The position numbers were made by a program, and so were the translations under genes. This document shows positions 17,094 to 25,827 of a stretch of DNA of 64,000 bases, piece by piece. The stretch covers positions 806,001-870,000 of the forward strand of contig CBDDFV010000001.1 of NCBI GenBank assembly GCA_965227335.1, given 5' to 3'. The stretch's first letter is position 1; each line of letters begins with the position of its first letter. A model generated the notes under the pieces. The model made no database searches. It worked only from the letters and a program-made list of their open reading frames with translations, and was not told the DNA's origin. The stretch is from CBDDFV01 sp965227335. Lineage in GTDB: Bacteria > Planctomycetota > Phycisphaerae > Phycisphaerales > SM1A02.

Positions 17094-17636
17094 ATGTCGA
17101 ACGTCCGCCAACAGACCGCTGCGATCGCCTCGGGTGACTCCGAGGCGTTCGCGCAGCTCTACGACGCGAAGTTCGACCTCATGTACGCCGAAGCCCGACG
17201 ACTCACCCGACGCGATGAAGCCTTCTGCCTCGACGTCGTTCAGGACGCCATGATGAAAGTCATCAAACGCATTCCGGTCATCGACGAAGACGCGAAACTC
17301 GACGCCTGGCTCCGGGTCGCGACGCGCTCCGCCGCCTACGACCGACTACGCGCCGACCGTCGACGCGCCGAACGGGAACGACGCACGGTGGACGCCGCGC
17401 CGGATCCGCAGGAACAGTCCGACGCCGAGTCGCGCGCCGAACTCCGCCGCCTGCTCGACGAGGTCGACGATCCCACGCACGACATGCTGATCATGCGGTA
17501 CCGCTTCGGCTGGTCGCTCCGACGCATCGCCGAGACGTGTCAGCTGACCGTCAGCGCGGCGGACGGACGCATCCGCCGCGCCCTCGCCGGCTTCGCCGCT
17601 CGGGACGCCGCCGCCTCGGAGGAGGATCTCACATGA
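17094..17636 (+). CDS. ECF-type RNA polymerase sigma factor
   Basis: A 180-residue sigma-70 family protein with only regions 2 and 4. Region 2 includes FAQLYDAKFDLMYAEARRL, the DVVQDAMMKVIK segment and DAWLRVATRSAAYDRLRADRR. Region 4 is LMRYRFGWSLRRIAETCQLTVSAADGRIRRAL, a helix-turn-helix for -35 recognition. It is embedded in an operon: the upstream exported coiled-coil gene is 20 bp away, and the downstream membrane gene starts inside its stop codon (ATGA at 17633), so its coupled partner may be its anti-sigma regulator. Confidence 0.9.
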   Translation: MSNVRQQTAAIASGDSEAFAQLYDAKFDLMYAEARRLTRRDEAFCLDVVQDAMMKVIKRIPVIDEDAKLDAWLRVATRSAAYDRLRADRRRAERERRTVDAAPDPQEQSDAESRAELRRLLDEVDDPTHDMLIMRYRFGWSLRRIAETCQLTVSAADGRIRRALAGFAARDAAASEEDLT

Positions 17637-18139
17637 CCGACCGGCACGTGCAACTGACCCCCGACGGCCGTGCGCGGCGCGACGCCATGCGGGCTGATCT
17701 CGCCCGCCTCGTCGACCGCCGTCGTCGCCGGCGCCTGGCGGGCCGGACGATGGTCGGCGTGACCGCGATCCTGCTGCTGGCGGTCGGCGCGGTGTGGATG
17801 ATCCCCGCCGCCCAGGTGACGCCGCCCGATGTCGTGGTCGACGCCACGCCCGCGACGCCCTCCCGCATCATCCGGGTCGCCACCGACGGCGTCGTCGTCG
17901 ACCGTCTCCGGGCGTCCACGGGCGGCGCCCTTGCGCGGCTGCGCGTCACCGATGCTCCCGGCGCCCTCGACCGATGGCGCGCCGACCCCGGTCCGTCGCG
18001 CATCGTGTATCTCTCGGATGACGGACTGGTCGACATGCTCGCCCGACTCGACCGGCCCGCCGGGATCATCCGCAGCGGCGGCGAGGTCCATCTCACCGCC
18101 GCCGTCGTCGATCCGCCTCCGCCCGACCGCGGACTCTGA
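17633..18139 (+). CDS. Single-TM protein coupled to sigma factor (putative regulator)
   Basis: A 168-residue protein with an Arg-rich cytoplasmic N-terminus (about 1-40), one transmembrane helix (about 41-61) and a roughly 105-residue extracytoplasmic domain. The topology and ATGA overlap with the ECF sigma gene are those of an anti-sigma factor, but the N-terminus has no HxxxCxxC zinc motif. I therefore call it only a putative anti-sigma or signalling partner. The extracytoplasmic part (SRIIRVATDGVVVDRL...) does not match a family I recognise. Confidence 0.6.
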   Translation: MTDRHVQLTPDGRARRDAMRADLARLVDRRRRRRLAGRTMVGVTAILLLAVGAVWMIPAAQVTPPDVVVDATPATPSRIIRVATDGVVVDRLRASTGGALARLRVTDAPGALDRWRADPGPSRIVYLSDDGLVDMLARLDRPAGIIRSGGEVHLTAAVVDPPPPDRGL

Positions 18140-18149
18140 CGCCGCGCGG

Positions 18150-18155
18150 TACACT
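18150..18155 (+). promoter_or_regulatory. -10-like TACACT, 6 nt before lipoprotein start
   Basis: GGTACACT ends 6 nt before ATG 18162. It matches the hexamer before the permease (27376), tRNA-Lys (41292) and rpmI (59867) and suggests a leaderless transcript separate from the sigma operon. Confidence 0.45.
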
Positions 18156-18161
18156 TTCGCC

Positions 18162-18869
18162 ATGCTCCGATGCGCGGCGACGATCGTTCTGGTGCTTTCG
18201 GCCATATTCGCGGCGGGCTGTCGCTCCGGCGCCGACGGACCCGAAGTGCTTACCATCGACGCCGCGTCGTACAACCAGGCGTTCGACTCCGCGGTCCGCA
18301 GCGCTCGCGCGGCGGGATTCAAGCCCGCCACCCTCGACCGTCGCGCCGGCGTCATCGAAACCGAACCCGTCATCGCCGCCTCGATCTTCGAACCGTGGCG
18401 CACCGATGCGACGTCGCTGGCCAACGCCTTCGATCAGACGCTGGCGATGACGCGTCGTCGACTGCGGTTCGAGTTCTCGACGCCTCGCACCGATCCCGTC
18501 GCGCCGCCGAGCGACCTCCTGACCGGGCCCGACGTGGTCGGCATCGAAACGGCCCCGGTCGATCTCTCGGCCTGGGACGGCGCGATTGAACTCCGCGTGC
18601 TGGCCTTCATGGATCAGGCGCACCGACCCGGCGATCAACTCTTCGCGTGGACGCAGTACGACGATCTCCGGGCGGAGCGGGTCGTGACGTATCGATTCGC
18701 GGAAGGCGACGACGCGACATGGGGCGCGGAGCTGATCCGAGACCCCGCGTTCTACTGGACGCCCGTCGCCCGCGATCCCGCGTACGAGCGATCGCTGCTG
18801 GCCGATGTGCAACGCCGGCTGGTCCCGCGGGAACAAGCGTCTTCGGACGCCGGCCCGGACGAGGACTGA
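18162..18869 (+). CDS. Putative outer-membrane/periplasmic lipoprotein
   Basis: A 235-residue lipoprotein: a hydrophobic signal followed by lipobox FAAGC (Cys about residue 18). The mature region begins with a conserved-looking alpha/beta stretch (SYNQAFDSAVRSARAAGFKPATLDRRAGVIETEP) that resembles small envelope lipoproteins annotated only as hypothetical in planctomycetes. It contains FIETEP-type beta strands and no catalytic motif. It lies 22 bp after the sigma-factor cluster but has its own -10-like element. Function unknown. Confidence 0.65.
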   Translation: MLRCAATIVLVLSAIFAAGCRSGADGPEVLTIDAASYNQAFDSAVRSARAAGFKPATLDRRAGVIETEPVIAASIFEPWRTDATSLANAFDQTLAMTRRRLRFEFSTPRTDPVAPPSDLLTGPDVVGIETAPVDLSAWDGAIELRVLAFMDQAHRPGDQLFAWTQYDDLRAERVVTYRFAEGDDATWGAELIRDPAFYWTPVARDPAYERSLLADVQRRLVPREQASSDAGPDED

Positions 18870-19095
18870 GCCGTCCGCCTACCATTTCCCTGATCCTCGG
18901 TGCGGGTCCCGCGGCTGGTGTCGGCCGCGGTTCTCGGACCCGCCTGCGAATGCCGTCCGCCGCGGCGTATCCTCCCGACTTCATGGTCGATTGATGCGCC
19001 GGTCGTGGTAGGCTGAGCGAGGAGCACGACATCGCGTGTGTGGTCGGGACGGCGACGTCCGCGCGACCGCGCCGTCGACCGCAGGAGAACGAAAG

Positions 19096-20700
19096 ATGCT
19101 GGATTTCACACGTCAATTCCGCCGGCTCGCCACGCTCGGCGGTCTGTCGCTGGCGTTCGGGGCGGGCGCCGCGGCGCTGGCCGGCGACAACCCGGACCTT
19201 GAGGCGATCGGCTACTACGACCTCGTCGAGCGTCTCGGCGAAGGGAACGTCCCGACCGGGGCCGGCGTGATCGTCGGACAGGTCGAGGCCAACGAAGGCG
19301 CCAATTACGGACCCAACCAGGGGGCGGGCGATTTCGCGGGCAAGACGTTCATCGCCGAGAGCGGCGCGCCGGGGACGTCCGGTCACGCGACGACAGTCGC
19401 GAAGAACTTCTACGGTCTGTTCGACTCCGCCGCGCCGGATGTCGACACGATCCACCTCTGGTCCGCCGTGGGCTGGATCTTCAGCTTCCTCGGCGCGACG
19501 AACGGGGCCGAGACCTTCCCGCCGGACCAGCCGCCGGCGGGTCTGCGCATCTTCAACGGCAGCTGGATCGGCGACCTCGACTCCGCCCCGTTCAACAACA
19601 GCGCGCTTCGACGCGCGGACCGGGTCGTGGAGCTGTCCGACGTCCTGATCATCAACGGCGTGAACAACGCCGCGGGCGCGGGGGACAACCTGCCGCTCAT
19701 GAGCCACATCTACAACGGCCTGGCCGTCGGCAAGATGAACGGCGCCCACCAGGCCAACGCCACCGGGAACGGCGTCGACGGGCCCGGCCGACAGAAGCCG
19801 GAGATCGTCGCCCCCGGCGCCGCCACCAGCTGGGCCACGCCCATCGTCAGCGCCGTGGGCGCGGTGCTGTACGAAACGGCCGAGACCGACCCCGCCCTCG
19901 TGGGCAACGACAACGCCGATCGCTCCGCCGTCATCCGCGCCATCCTCATGGCGTCGGCGGTGCACCGCGACGGCTGGACGAACAACCCGATCAGCAGCGG
20001 CTCGGGGCGCGGCGTCACCACCACTCCGCTCGACGATGTCTACGGCGCCGACCTCGTCAACATCGACCGCGCTCACCTCACCCACACCGCGGGCGAGCAG
20101 GACGGCGCGACCGATCCCGCGTCCGCTCCGACCATCGACGAGGCGGGCTGGGACTTCGAATCGCTCGGCTACGGCGAAAGCCGCTTCTACGCGTTCGAGA
20201 TCACCGAACCGACCGACGACTTCTCCGTCGTCGCGACGTGGAACCGACGCATCCGTCTCAGCCAGGGTCTCGTCACCGTCGGCGATTTCGATCTGTATCT
20301 CTGGGAAGTCGACGGCGACGGCGAACTCGTGTCGCTCGTCGGCGACGGCGGGCTCGACAACTTCGACGAGGGCGCCGTCGTCTCCATCAGCCCGATCAAC
20401 AACATCGAACATCTGTACGTCAACGGCCTGCAGCCCGGGTCGTACATGATCGAACTGCGGCGCATCGATGAGACGTCGATCTATCCGACCTTCGACGCCG
20501 GTCTCGCGTGGATCTTCCCGGAGCAGCCTGACGCGGGCGATCCCGCGGACCTCAACGGCGACGGCGGCGTCGGCGCCGCGGACCTCGCGATCCTGCTCGG
20601 CTCGTGGGGCCCGTGCGAAGGCTGCCCGGCCGATCTCGACGGCGACGGCGTGGTCGGGGCGGGCGACCTCGCGATCCTGCTCGGCGCGTGGACCGGCTGA
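19096..20700 (+). CDS. Secreted subtilase-like protein with dockerin tail
   Basis: A 534-residue exported protein with a signal peptide (1-29) and an S8 subtilisin-like domain (about 55-330). GVIVGQVEANEG occupies the first-motif position, with Glu (E64) where subtilases have Asp. The other motifs are SGHATTVA (H97), an Asn-containing oxyanion-like segment (INGVNN) and VAPGAATSWATPIVSA (S245). A beta-sandwich region (about 365-470) follows, then a paired GC-type dockerin (DLNGDGGVGAADLAILLGSWG, DLDGDGVVGAGDLAILLGAW). ATG 19096 has AGGAG 8 nt upstream. The Asp-to-Glu change leaves catalytic competence open. Confidence 0.78.
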   Translation: MLDFTRQFRRLATLGGLSLAFGAGAAALAGDNPDLEAIGYYDLVERLGEGNVPTGAGVIVGQVEANEGANYGPNQGAGDFAGKTFIAESGAPGTSGHATTVAKNFYGLFDSAAPDVDTIHLWSAVGWIFSFLGATNGAETFPPDQPPAGLRIFNGSWIGDLDSAPFNNSALRRADRVVELSDVLIINGVNNAAGAGDNLPLMSHIYNGLAVGKMNGAHQANATGNGVDGPGRQKPEIVAPGAATSWATPIVSAVGAVLYETAETDPALVGNDNADRSAVIRAILMASAVHRDGWTNNPISSGSGRGVTTTPLDDVYGADLVNIDRAHLTHTAGEQDGATDPASAPTIDEAGWDFESLGYGESRFYAFEITEPTDDFSVVATWNRRIRLSQGLVTVGDFDLYLWEVDGDGELVSLVGDGGLDNFDEGAVVSISPINNIEHLYVNGLQPGSYMIELRRIDETSIYPTFDAGLAWIFPEQPDAGDPADLNGDGGVGAADLAILLGSWGPCEGCPADLDGDGVVGAGDLAILLGAWTG

Positions 20701-20733
20701 ACCCGCGACGCCTCCGACATCCAGGTTGAAGCA

Positions 20734-20766
20734 ACAACGCCCGGCGCCAGCGACGCCGGGCGTTGT
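20734..20766. terminator. Hairpin after subtilase-like gene
   Basis: ACAACGCCCGGCG and CGCCGGGCGTTGT form a perfect 13-bp stem with a 7-nt loop, 34 bp after the stop codon. No U-tract follows, but the stem strength and position suggest a terminator. The rest of the 303-bp gap to the next gene shows only a TACCAT -10-like hexamer near 20911. Confidence 0.65.
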
Positions 20767-21003
20767 GCATGGGGGAACCGGGGAATGCGAGAGAGCGGGT
20801 GGGGGGCGTGGTCGGGCCGGGCGACCGGGCGGGGCGGATGGCGGCGCCGCCGCGTCAGATCACATGTTTTTCCTCACCCTGGCGGTTGAATCGGGCCGAG
20901 GTCTGGGCGGTACCATCAGGGAACGGGTGATCGCCGCGCGGTCCCGGGACGGTTCTTTCATCGTCCACGCGTGGCGTCGAGCCCGGCAGGAGTGATCATC
21001 CCC

Positions 21004-23946
21004 ATGACGATTTCCCGCATGTGCAGCATTCTCGGCGCCGTGACGCTGCTCGGCGCCGCGACCGGCTGGGCGGCCCCGCCCGCTGAGGCGTCTCCCGACG
21101 ACGCCGTCAACCCCGAAGCCGCCCCCGTGGACGTGGCCGAGATGGCCCGTCGGATGGCCCAGCGTGGCGGCGGCGGCGACGGCAAGGCCGGCGACTTCCC
21201 GAAGTGGGAGGACGTCTCGAAGGACTACAAGAAGGTCATCTCGACCGCCGGCGACGAGAAGCCCCTGTACACGCTCTATCAGCGTGACAAGGACCAGCAG
21301 CTCCTCGCCGAACTGCCCCGCAACTTCGGGAAGCAGAAGCTCTTCATCGCCTACACGGTGGCCGGCGGCATTCCGACCGCGGGCGTGCAGGTCGGCGATC
21401 TCTACGCCTACTGGAAGCGCTACGACGACCGCCTCGCGCTCATCCAGCCGAACTACGCCGTCCGGACGTCCGGCGATCTCGAATCGCAGAAGGGGCGCGA
21501 CCGGGTCTTCACCGACCGCGTCGTTCTCGACGTGCCGATCGTGACGATGGGCCCGGGCGGCGGTCCGGTGATTGATCTCGACGCGCTGCTCGTGAGCGGC
21601 GCATCGAACTTCTTCGGCGCCCGCGGCCGGGGCATCCGCACGCAGCTCGCCGAGATCGTCAAGGCGAAGTCGTTCCCCGAGAACGTCGAAGTCTCGGTCA
21701 AGGCGCCGGTCGCGAACGGTCAGTTCTCGACCTTCTCCTACTCGATGCGGCTGCTGCCGGAGAAGACCGGCTACACGCCGCGCGACGCCGACCCGCGGGT
21801 CGGCTACTTCGCCACCGCGTACCGCGACATCGGCGAGCCGGGGGCGGACACGCCGTGGCGCCGGCTCATCAACCGCTGGCACCTCGTGAAGGCGGACCCC
21901 AAGCTGAAGGTCAGCCCGCCCAAGGAGCCGATCGTCTTCTACCTCGAGCACACGATTCCCGTCCGCTACCGCCGCTGGGTGCGCGACGGCCTGCTCGAAT
22001 GGAACAAGGCGTTCGAGAAGGTCGGCTTCGCGAACGCGATCGAGGTCTACCAGCAGGACGCCCGCACCGGCGCTCACATGGACAAGGACCCGGAGGACGC
22101 CCGCTACAACTTCATTCTCTGGACCAACGCGGGCATGGGCTTCGCGATCGGCCCGAGCCGCGTCGATCCCCGCACCGGTCAGATCCTCGACGCCGACATC
22201 GTCATGGATGAAGGCTTCATCACCGGCTGGTCGAAGACGTGGGAGGACATCATCCCGCAGACCGCGGTCGAAGGCATGGCCCCCGCGACCCTCGAGTGGC
22301 TCGCGAAGCGTCCGGCGTGGGATCCCCGCGTCCGCCTCGCCCCGCTCAGCCGGCGCGACAGCGTCATCCGTCAGCTGCAGGTGCAGCCGTGCATGCACTC
22401 CGCGTGCCAGCATCTCATGCCTGCGTCCCACGCCGCGTCGGCCGCGCAGGGTTCGAACCTCATGGGCGGCGCGATGGAAGGCCTCGCGGGCCGCATCAGC
22501 CAGGTCAACGGCGGCTGCATGAACGCGAGCTTCAAGTCCGAAGCCCTCGCCATCTTCCGCACGTTCCCCGAACTGCTCAGCGCTCGCGGCGACGACGGCG
22601 ACGGCGACGGCGACGGCCAGGTCCTCGACGGCGCGCCGGAGGAGTTCATCGGCCCGCTGCTCCGTGATGTCATCATGCACGAGGTCGGCCACACGCTCGG
22701 CCTGCGTCACAACTTCAAGGCGTCCGCCCTCTACTCCATGGAGGAGCTGAACTCCGAAGATCGCGACCAGCTCGCCATCACCGCGTCGGTCATGGACTAC
22801 ACCCCGATCAACATCAACGTCGAGGACGGCCCCGAGCAGGGGAACTACTCGATGATGTCGATCGGTCCCTACGACTACTGGGCGATCGAGTACGGCTACG
22901 GCGACGACAAGTCCGTCAAGGATGTCCTCGCCCGCTGCACCGAACCCGCCCACGACTACGCGACCGACGAGGACACCTTCGGTCCCGATCCGCTCGCCCG
23001 CCGGTTCGACCTCGGCACGGATCCGCTCGACTACGCCGAATCGCAGATGCGTCTCGTCAGCCAGCTCCGCGAAACGATCCTCGACCGGGCGGTCGATGAC
23101 GGCGAATCGTGGGCGAAGGCGCGGCAGGCGTACGAGCGACTGCTCGGCCTCCACTTCCGCGCCGTCGGCATCTGCACCAACTGGGTCGGCGGCTCCACCG
23201 TGAACCGCGACCACAAGGGCGATCCCAACGGTCGCGACCCCATCGAGTCGATCGATCCCGATCAGCAGCGCCGCGCCCTCCAGTTCACCATCGACAACCT
23301 CTTCTACGACGACGCGTTCGGCCTCACGCCGGAACTGCTTGCGAAGATGACGGTCGACAAGTGGTGGGACGACGGCGGCTTCATGCAGATCATGGAGGAT
23401 CCGACGTGGCCCGTGCACGAACGCATCCTCGGCCTCCAGGCGTCGGCGATGTCGATGATCCTCAACCCGACCACGCTCAACCGGCTCTACGACATCGAGT
23501 TCCGCACCCCGGCCGATCAGGACGCCCTGACCCTGCCGGAGCTGCTCTCGACCATCGAGAACGCCGTGTGGTCGGAACTCGATGACTCCATGCAGGCGAA
23601 CTACTCCGCCCGCCAGCCGATGATCTCGTCGCTGCGTCGCAACCTGCAACGTGAACACGTGCAGCGGCTCATCGACCTCACCCTGCCCGACGCCAACCTC
23701 GGCGCCGCGCAGAAGCCGGTCGCCAACCTGTGCACGATGACGCTCCGCGATCTCGAAGCCCGCATCGACGGGCTGCTGGAACGTCGCAACGGGAAGATCG
23801 ACGCGTACTCCCGCGCGCACCTGAGCGAACTGCAGCTGCGGATCGCGAAGGCGCTCGATGCGGATTACATCTACAACGTGGACGACATCGCGCCCGCGCC
23901 GTCGCTCCCGTCGATCTTCTTCGGCGAACCCGTCGACCGACGCTGA
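21004..23946 (+). CDS. Zinc-dependent metalloprotease (DUF5117/DUF5118-like)
   Basis: A 980-residue secreted protein with a signal peptide (MTISRMCSILGAVTLLGAATGWA). A large N-terminal region is typical of DUF5117-containing proteins (YTLYQRDKDQQLLAELP; later VRYRRWVRDGLLEWNKAFEKVGF). The gluzincin/metzincin-like active site is HEVGHTLGLRHNF (H559, E560, H563, with the downstream H in LRHNF), followed by a C-terminal helical domain. VMDYTP after the zinc site is a Met-turn-like segment. ATG 21004 is preferred over the upstream in-frame start at 20971 because AGGAG precedes it by 11 nt and it starts directly at the signal peptide. Probably degrades extracellular protein; substrate unknown. Confidence 0.87.
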   Translation: MTISRMCSILGAVTLLGAATGWAAPPAEASPDDAVNPEAAPVDVAEMARRMAQRGGGGDGKAGDFPKWEDVSKDYKKVISTAGDEKPLYTLYQRDKDQQLLAELPRNFGKQKLFIAYTVAGGIPTAGVQVGDLYAYWKRYDDRLALIQPNYAVRTSGDLESQKGRDRVFTDRVVLDVPIVTMGPGGGPVIDLDALLVSGASNFFGARGRGIRTQLAEIVKAKSFPENVEVSVKAPVANGQFSTFSYSMRLLPEKTGYTPRDADPRVGYFATAYRDIGEPGADTPWRRLINRWHLVKADPKLKVSPPKEPIVFYLEHTIPVRYRRWVRDGLLEWNKAFEKVGFANAIEVYQQDARTGAHMDKDPEDARYNFILWTNAGMGFAIGPSRVDPRTGQILDADIVMDEGFITGWSKTWEDIIPQTAVEGMAPATLEWLAKRPAWDPRVRLAPLSRRDSVIRQLQVQPCMHSACQHLMPASHAASAAQGSNLMGGAMEGLAGRISQVNGGCMNASFKSEALAIFRTFPELLSARGDDGDGDGDGQVLDGAPEEFIGPLLRDVIMHEVGHTLGLRHNFKASALYSMEELNSEDRDQLAITASVMDYTPININVEDGPEQGNYSMMSIGPYDYWAIEYGYGDDKSVKDVLARCTEPAHDYATDEDTFGPDPLARRFDLGTDPLDYAESQMRLVSQLRETILDRAVDDGESWAKARQAYERLLGLHFRAVGICTNWVGGSTVNRDHKGDPNGRDPIESIDPDQQRRALQFTIDNLFYDDAFGLTPELLAKMTVDKWWDDGGFMQIMEDPTWPVHERILGLQASAMSMILNPTTLNRLYDIEFRTPADQDALTLPELLSTIENAVWSELDDSMQANYSARQPMISSLRRNLQREHVQRLIDLTLPDANLGAAQKPVANLCTMTLRDLEARIDGLLERRNGKIDAYSRAHLSELQLRIAKALDADYIYNVDDIAPAPSLPSIFFGEPVDRR

Positions 23947-23973
23947 GTCCGGCCGACCCCCGCGGATCCGATC

Positions 23974-24010
23974 CGGGCCGTCGTCTCCCCGTGAGACGGC
24001 GGCCCGTTTT
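23974..24010 (+). terminator. Rho-independent terminator
   Basis: CGGGCCGTCGTCTC and GAGACGGCGGCCCG form a 14-bp stem with one G-U pair, closed by a 5-nt loop and followed immediately by TTTT. It ends the metalloprotease transcript and lies between convergent genes. Confidence 0.85.
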
Positions 24011-24013
24011 CGT

Positions 24014-24916
24014 TCACGCCCGCGTGGTCGCGCGTCGTGTGTCCGTGGTCGGCGGGTCGAGTCCATCGCACAGCCAGAGCAGGGCCAGCCCGCTCCGCAG
24101 GCGGGGCGGCAGCAGGAGCCGCAGCACGAGCCGGGCGAGGGGACGACCGATCAGCATCCCGAGGTAGAGCCACGTCATCTGGGCGACGAACTCGACCACC
24201 AACAGATGCGACGCCCAGACCCCCCGCAGGTGCCACACACTCGTGGGCGACTGCGTTCGGGCCGCCCAGTCGACGAACGCAAAGCTCGAGAACGCCGCCG
24301 CGATCGCCGCGATGATCGCGACCGACGCCAGCAGCCCCCGCCACTTCCGATGGAACAGCACCGTCCCGAGCACGAGCCCGCTGACGAGCATCAGGAACCA
24401 CGACACGCCCATGAAGAAGAAGTCCTCGGGATCCGCCACCCGCCACCATGCGGGCGATTCCGCCCGCAACTGAGCCGGGTTCGTGGTCTGCCACCACGCC
24501 TGAAACGCCTGCCCGCCGCTCAGGTCCGGCGCGTTCGTTTCGATCCACGCCTCGATCCGATTACTGACGTCGTCCTGGTAGTTCCGGGAAACCTGTTCAG
24601 TGAAGGCGATGTTGAAGCCGGTGGTGACGCCCGCGGTCCCCGTGAAGAGCGCGATCACGACCGCGAACCAGAACGCCGCCGCGAGCATGCCGATCCGTCC
24701 CGCCCATTTGCCGAGCAGGGGGTACTCCTGCGTCGCCGCCACCGCGCCGCACTCGGGACAGCGGACCACGAAGAGGCCGTAGTGCGGCTCCCGGCGAATC
24801 GTCTGGCCGATCAGGTTGTAGTTGCACTCGATGCAGAGGCGGTCGCCCTGGAGCAGGCCGCGCGGCGAATCGTCGTGTTGATCCGCCGTCGGCGACGGCG
24901 ACGTGGTGTCGGTCAT
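24014..24916 (-). CDS. Zinc-ribbon multi-TM membrane protein
   Basis: A 300-residue protein. Its N-terminal zinc ribbon (CIECNYNLIGQ...VVRCPECG, about residues 28-58) precedes four or five hydrophobic helices (about 76-98, 165-190, 198-222, 232-265). It pairs with the upstream gene: its ATG overlaps that gene's stop (ATGA), and both share the ribbon-then-TM layout, so they are probably an ancient duplication. The frame remains open far upstream, but the overlap start gives the ribbon directly. Function unknown. Confidence 0.72.
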   Translation of the reverse strand: MTDTTSPSPTADQHDDSPRGLLQGDRLCIECNYNLIGQTIRREPHYGLFVVRCPECGAVAATQEYPLLGKWAGRIGMLAAAFWFAVVIALFTGTAGVTTGFNIAFTEQVSRNYQDDVSNRIEAWIETNAPDLSGGQAFQAWWQTTNPAQLRAESPAWWRVADPEDFFFMGVSWFLMLVSGLVLGTVLFHRKWRGLLASVAIIAAIAAAFSSFAFVDWAARTQSPTSVWHLRGVWASHLLVVEFVAQMTWLYLGMLIGRPLARLVLRLLLPPRLRSGLALLWLCDGLDPPTTDTRRATTRA

Positions 24917-25611
24917 TCGGAGGTCTCCAGACGATGCGCAATGCGCACGCTGACGGGAAGATGCGAGGCGCGCACGCGTCGGATGAAACGCAGCCGCAAC
25001 CGCCGCGCAATCCAGCCCTGCACGATCTGCCCCAGCCACCCGAGCGGGACGCCGAGCAGCATGACGGGCAGCGTGAGGGCGAGGGAGAAGAGTGATTTGC
25101 CGAGCCACTCCGCCGCGCGTCCGGGCCGGAACGCCCCGCCGTAGCGGGTCATCTCGATCTCGGCGATCAGCCACGCGAGTCCGAGCCCGATGATGACGAG
25201 TCCGAACCACGCGGTCCACGGGGCCCACCGGCGCCGCCAGTGGGGGAACGCCGCGCTCAGCCACGCCCCCGCGATGAACGGCGCGATCAGGTATCCGATG
25301 GTCGCGAGCACATACTCCGGTCCTTCGAGGCGGAAGCCGTTGCGGCTGATGAAGCGGACGATCGCGGCGTGGAACGTCGAGGTGAACGCCACGGACGCGA
25401 TCAGCATGAAGAGCTGGAGTTCGAGCACCTGTGAGGAATGAAGAAAGCGGATCGCCTGGCGACGCATCTCGACGAGCGGATGGGTCCGACGCACCGCCGC
25501 CCGCCCGCACCGCGGACAGGTCACCAGCGGCAGTCCGTAGCGCGGCTCCCGCTTCGGGCGATGGGGGGCCAGGTCGTAGCCGCAGGATTGACAGAGATGG
25601 GACAGCCGCAT
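24913..25611 (-). CDS. Zinc-ribbon multi-TM membrane protein
   Basis: A 232-residue protein with N-terminal zinc ribbon CQSCGYDLAP...LVTCPRCGRAAV (about residues 7-40), followed by four hydrophobic helices (about 63-80, 100-122, 135-155, 178-198) and a basic C-terminus. ATG 25611 has AGGAG just upstream at short spacing. An in-frame GTG at 25677 is less likely because it adds Arg-rich sequence ahead of the ribbon. It forms a coupled pair with the downstream gene. No known activity. Confidence 0.7.
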   Translation of the reverse strand: MRLSHLCQSCGYDLAPHRPKREPRYGLPLVTCPRCGRAAVRRTHPLVEMRRQAIRFLHSSQVLELQLFMLIASVAFTSTFHAAIVRFISRNGFRLEGPEYVLATIGYLIAPFIAGAWLSAAFPHWRRRWAPWTAWFGLVIIGLGLAWLIAEIEMTRYGGAFRPGRAAEWLGKSLFSLALTLPVMLLGVPLGWLGQIVQGWIARRLRLRFIRRVRASHLPVSVRIAHRLETSE

Positions 25612-25827
25612 GCGGCTCCTGACGTAAGCTCGTCGCGCCGTGGCGGCCGGCCGGCCGCACCCTCGCGTGTGGACCATTGTCGCGAAGGACGCGTGATCCG
25701 CTACTCGACTGGTACGGAAGGGGGCGCGGCGTCTTTCAGCCCGGCGACACCTTGTCCGACGCCGCTGCCCGAACGATACTGACGGCGGTCCGGAACGGCA
25801 CGATCACACAGCATTCGGGGTTCGTCC

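Noticed and set aside
20860..24066. Very long minus-strand open frame (over 1000 codons) antisense to the metalloprotease gene
   Set aside because: High GC causes long shadow frames. The plus-strand protein has signal peptide, zinc site and ribosome-binding site, while the antisense product is Arg/Val/Glu/Asp-rich low-quality sequence without a recognisable domain.
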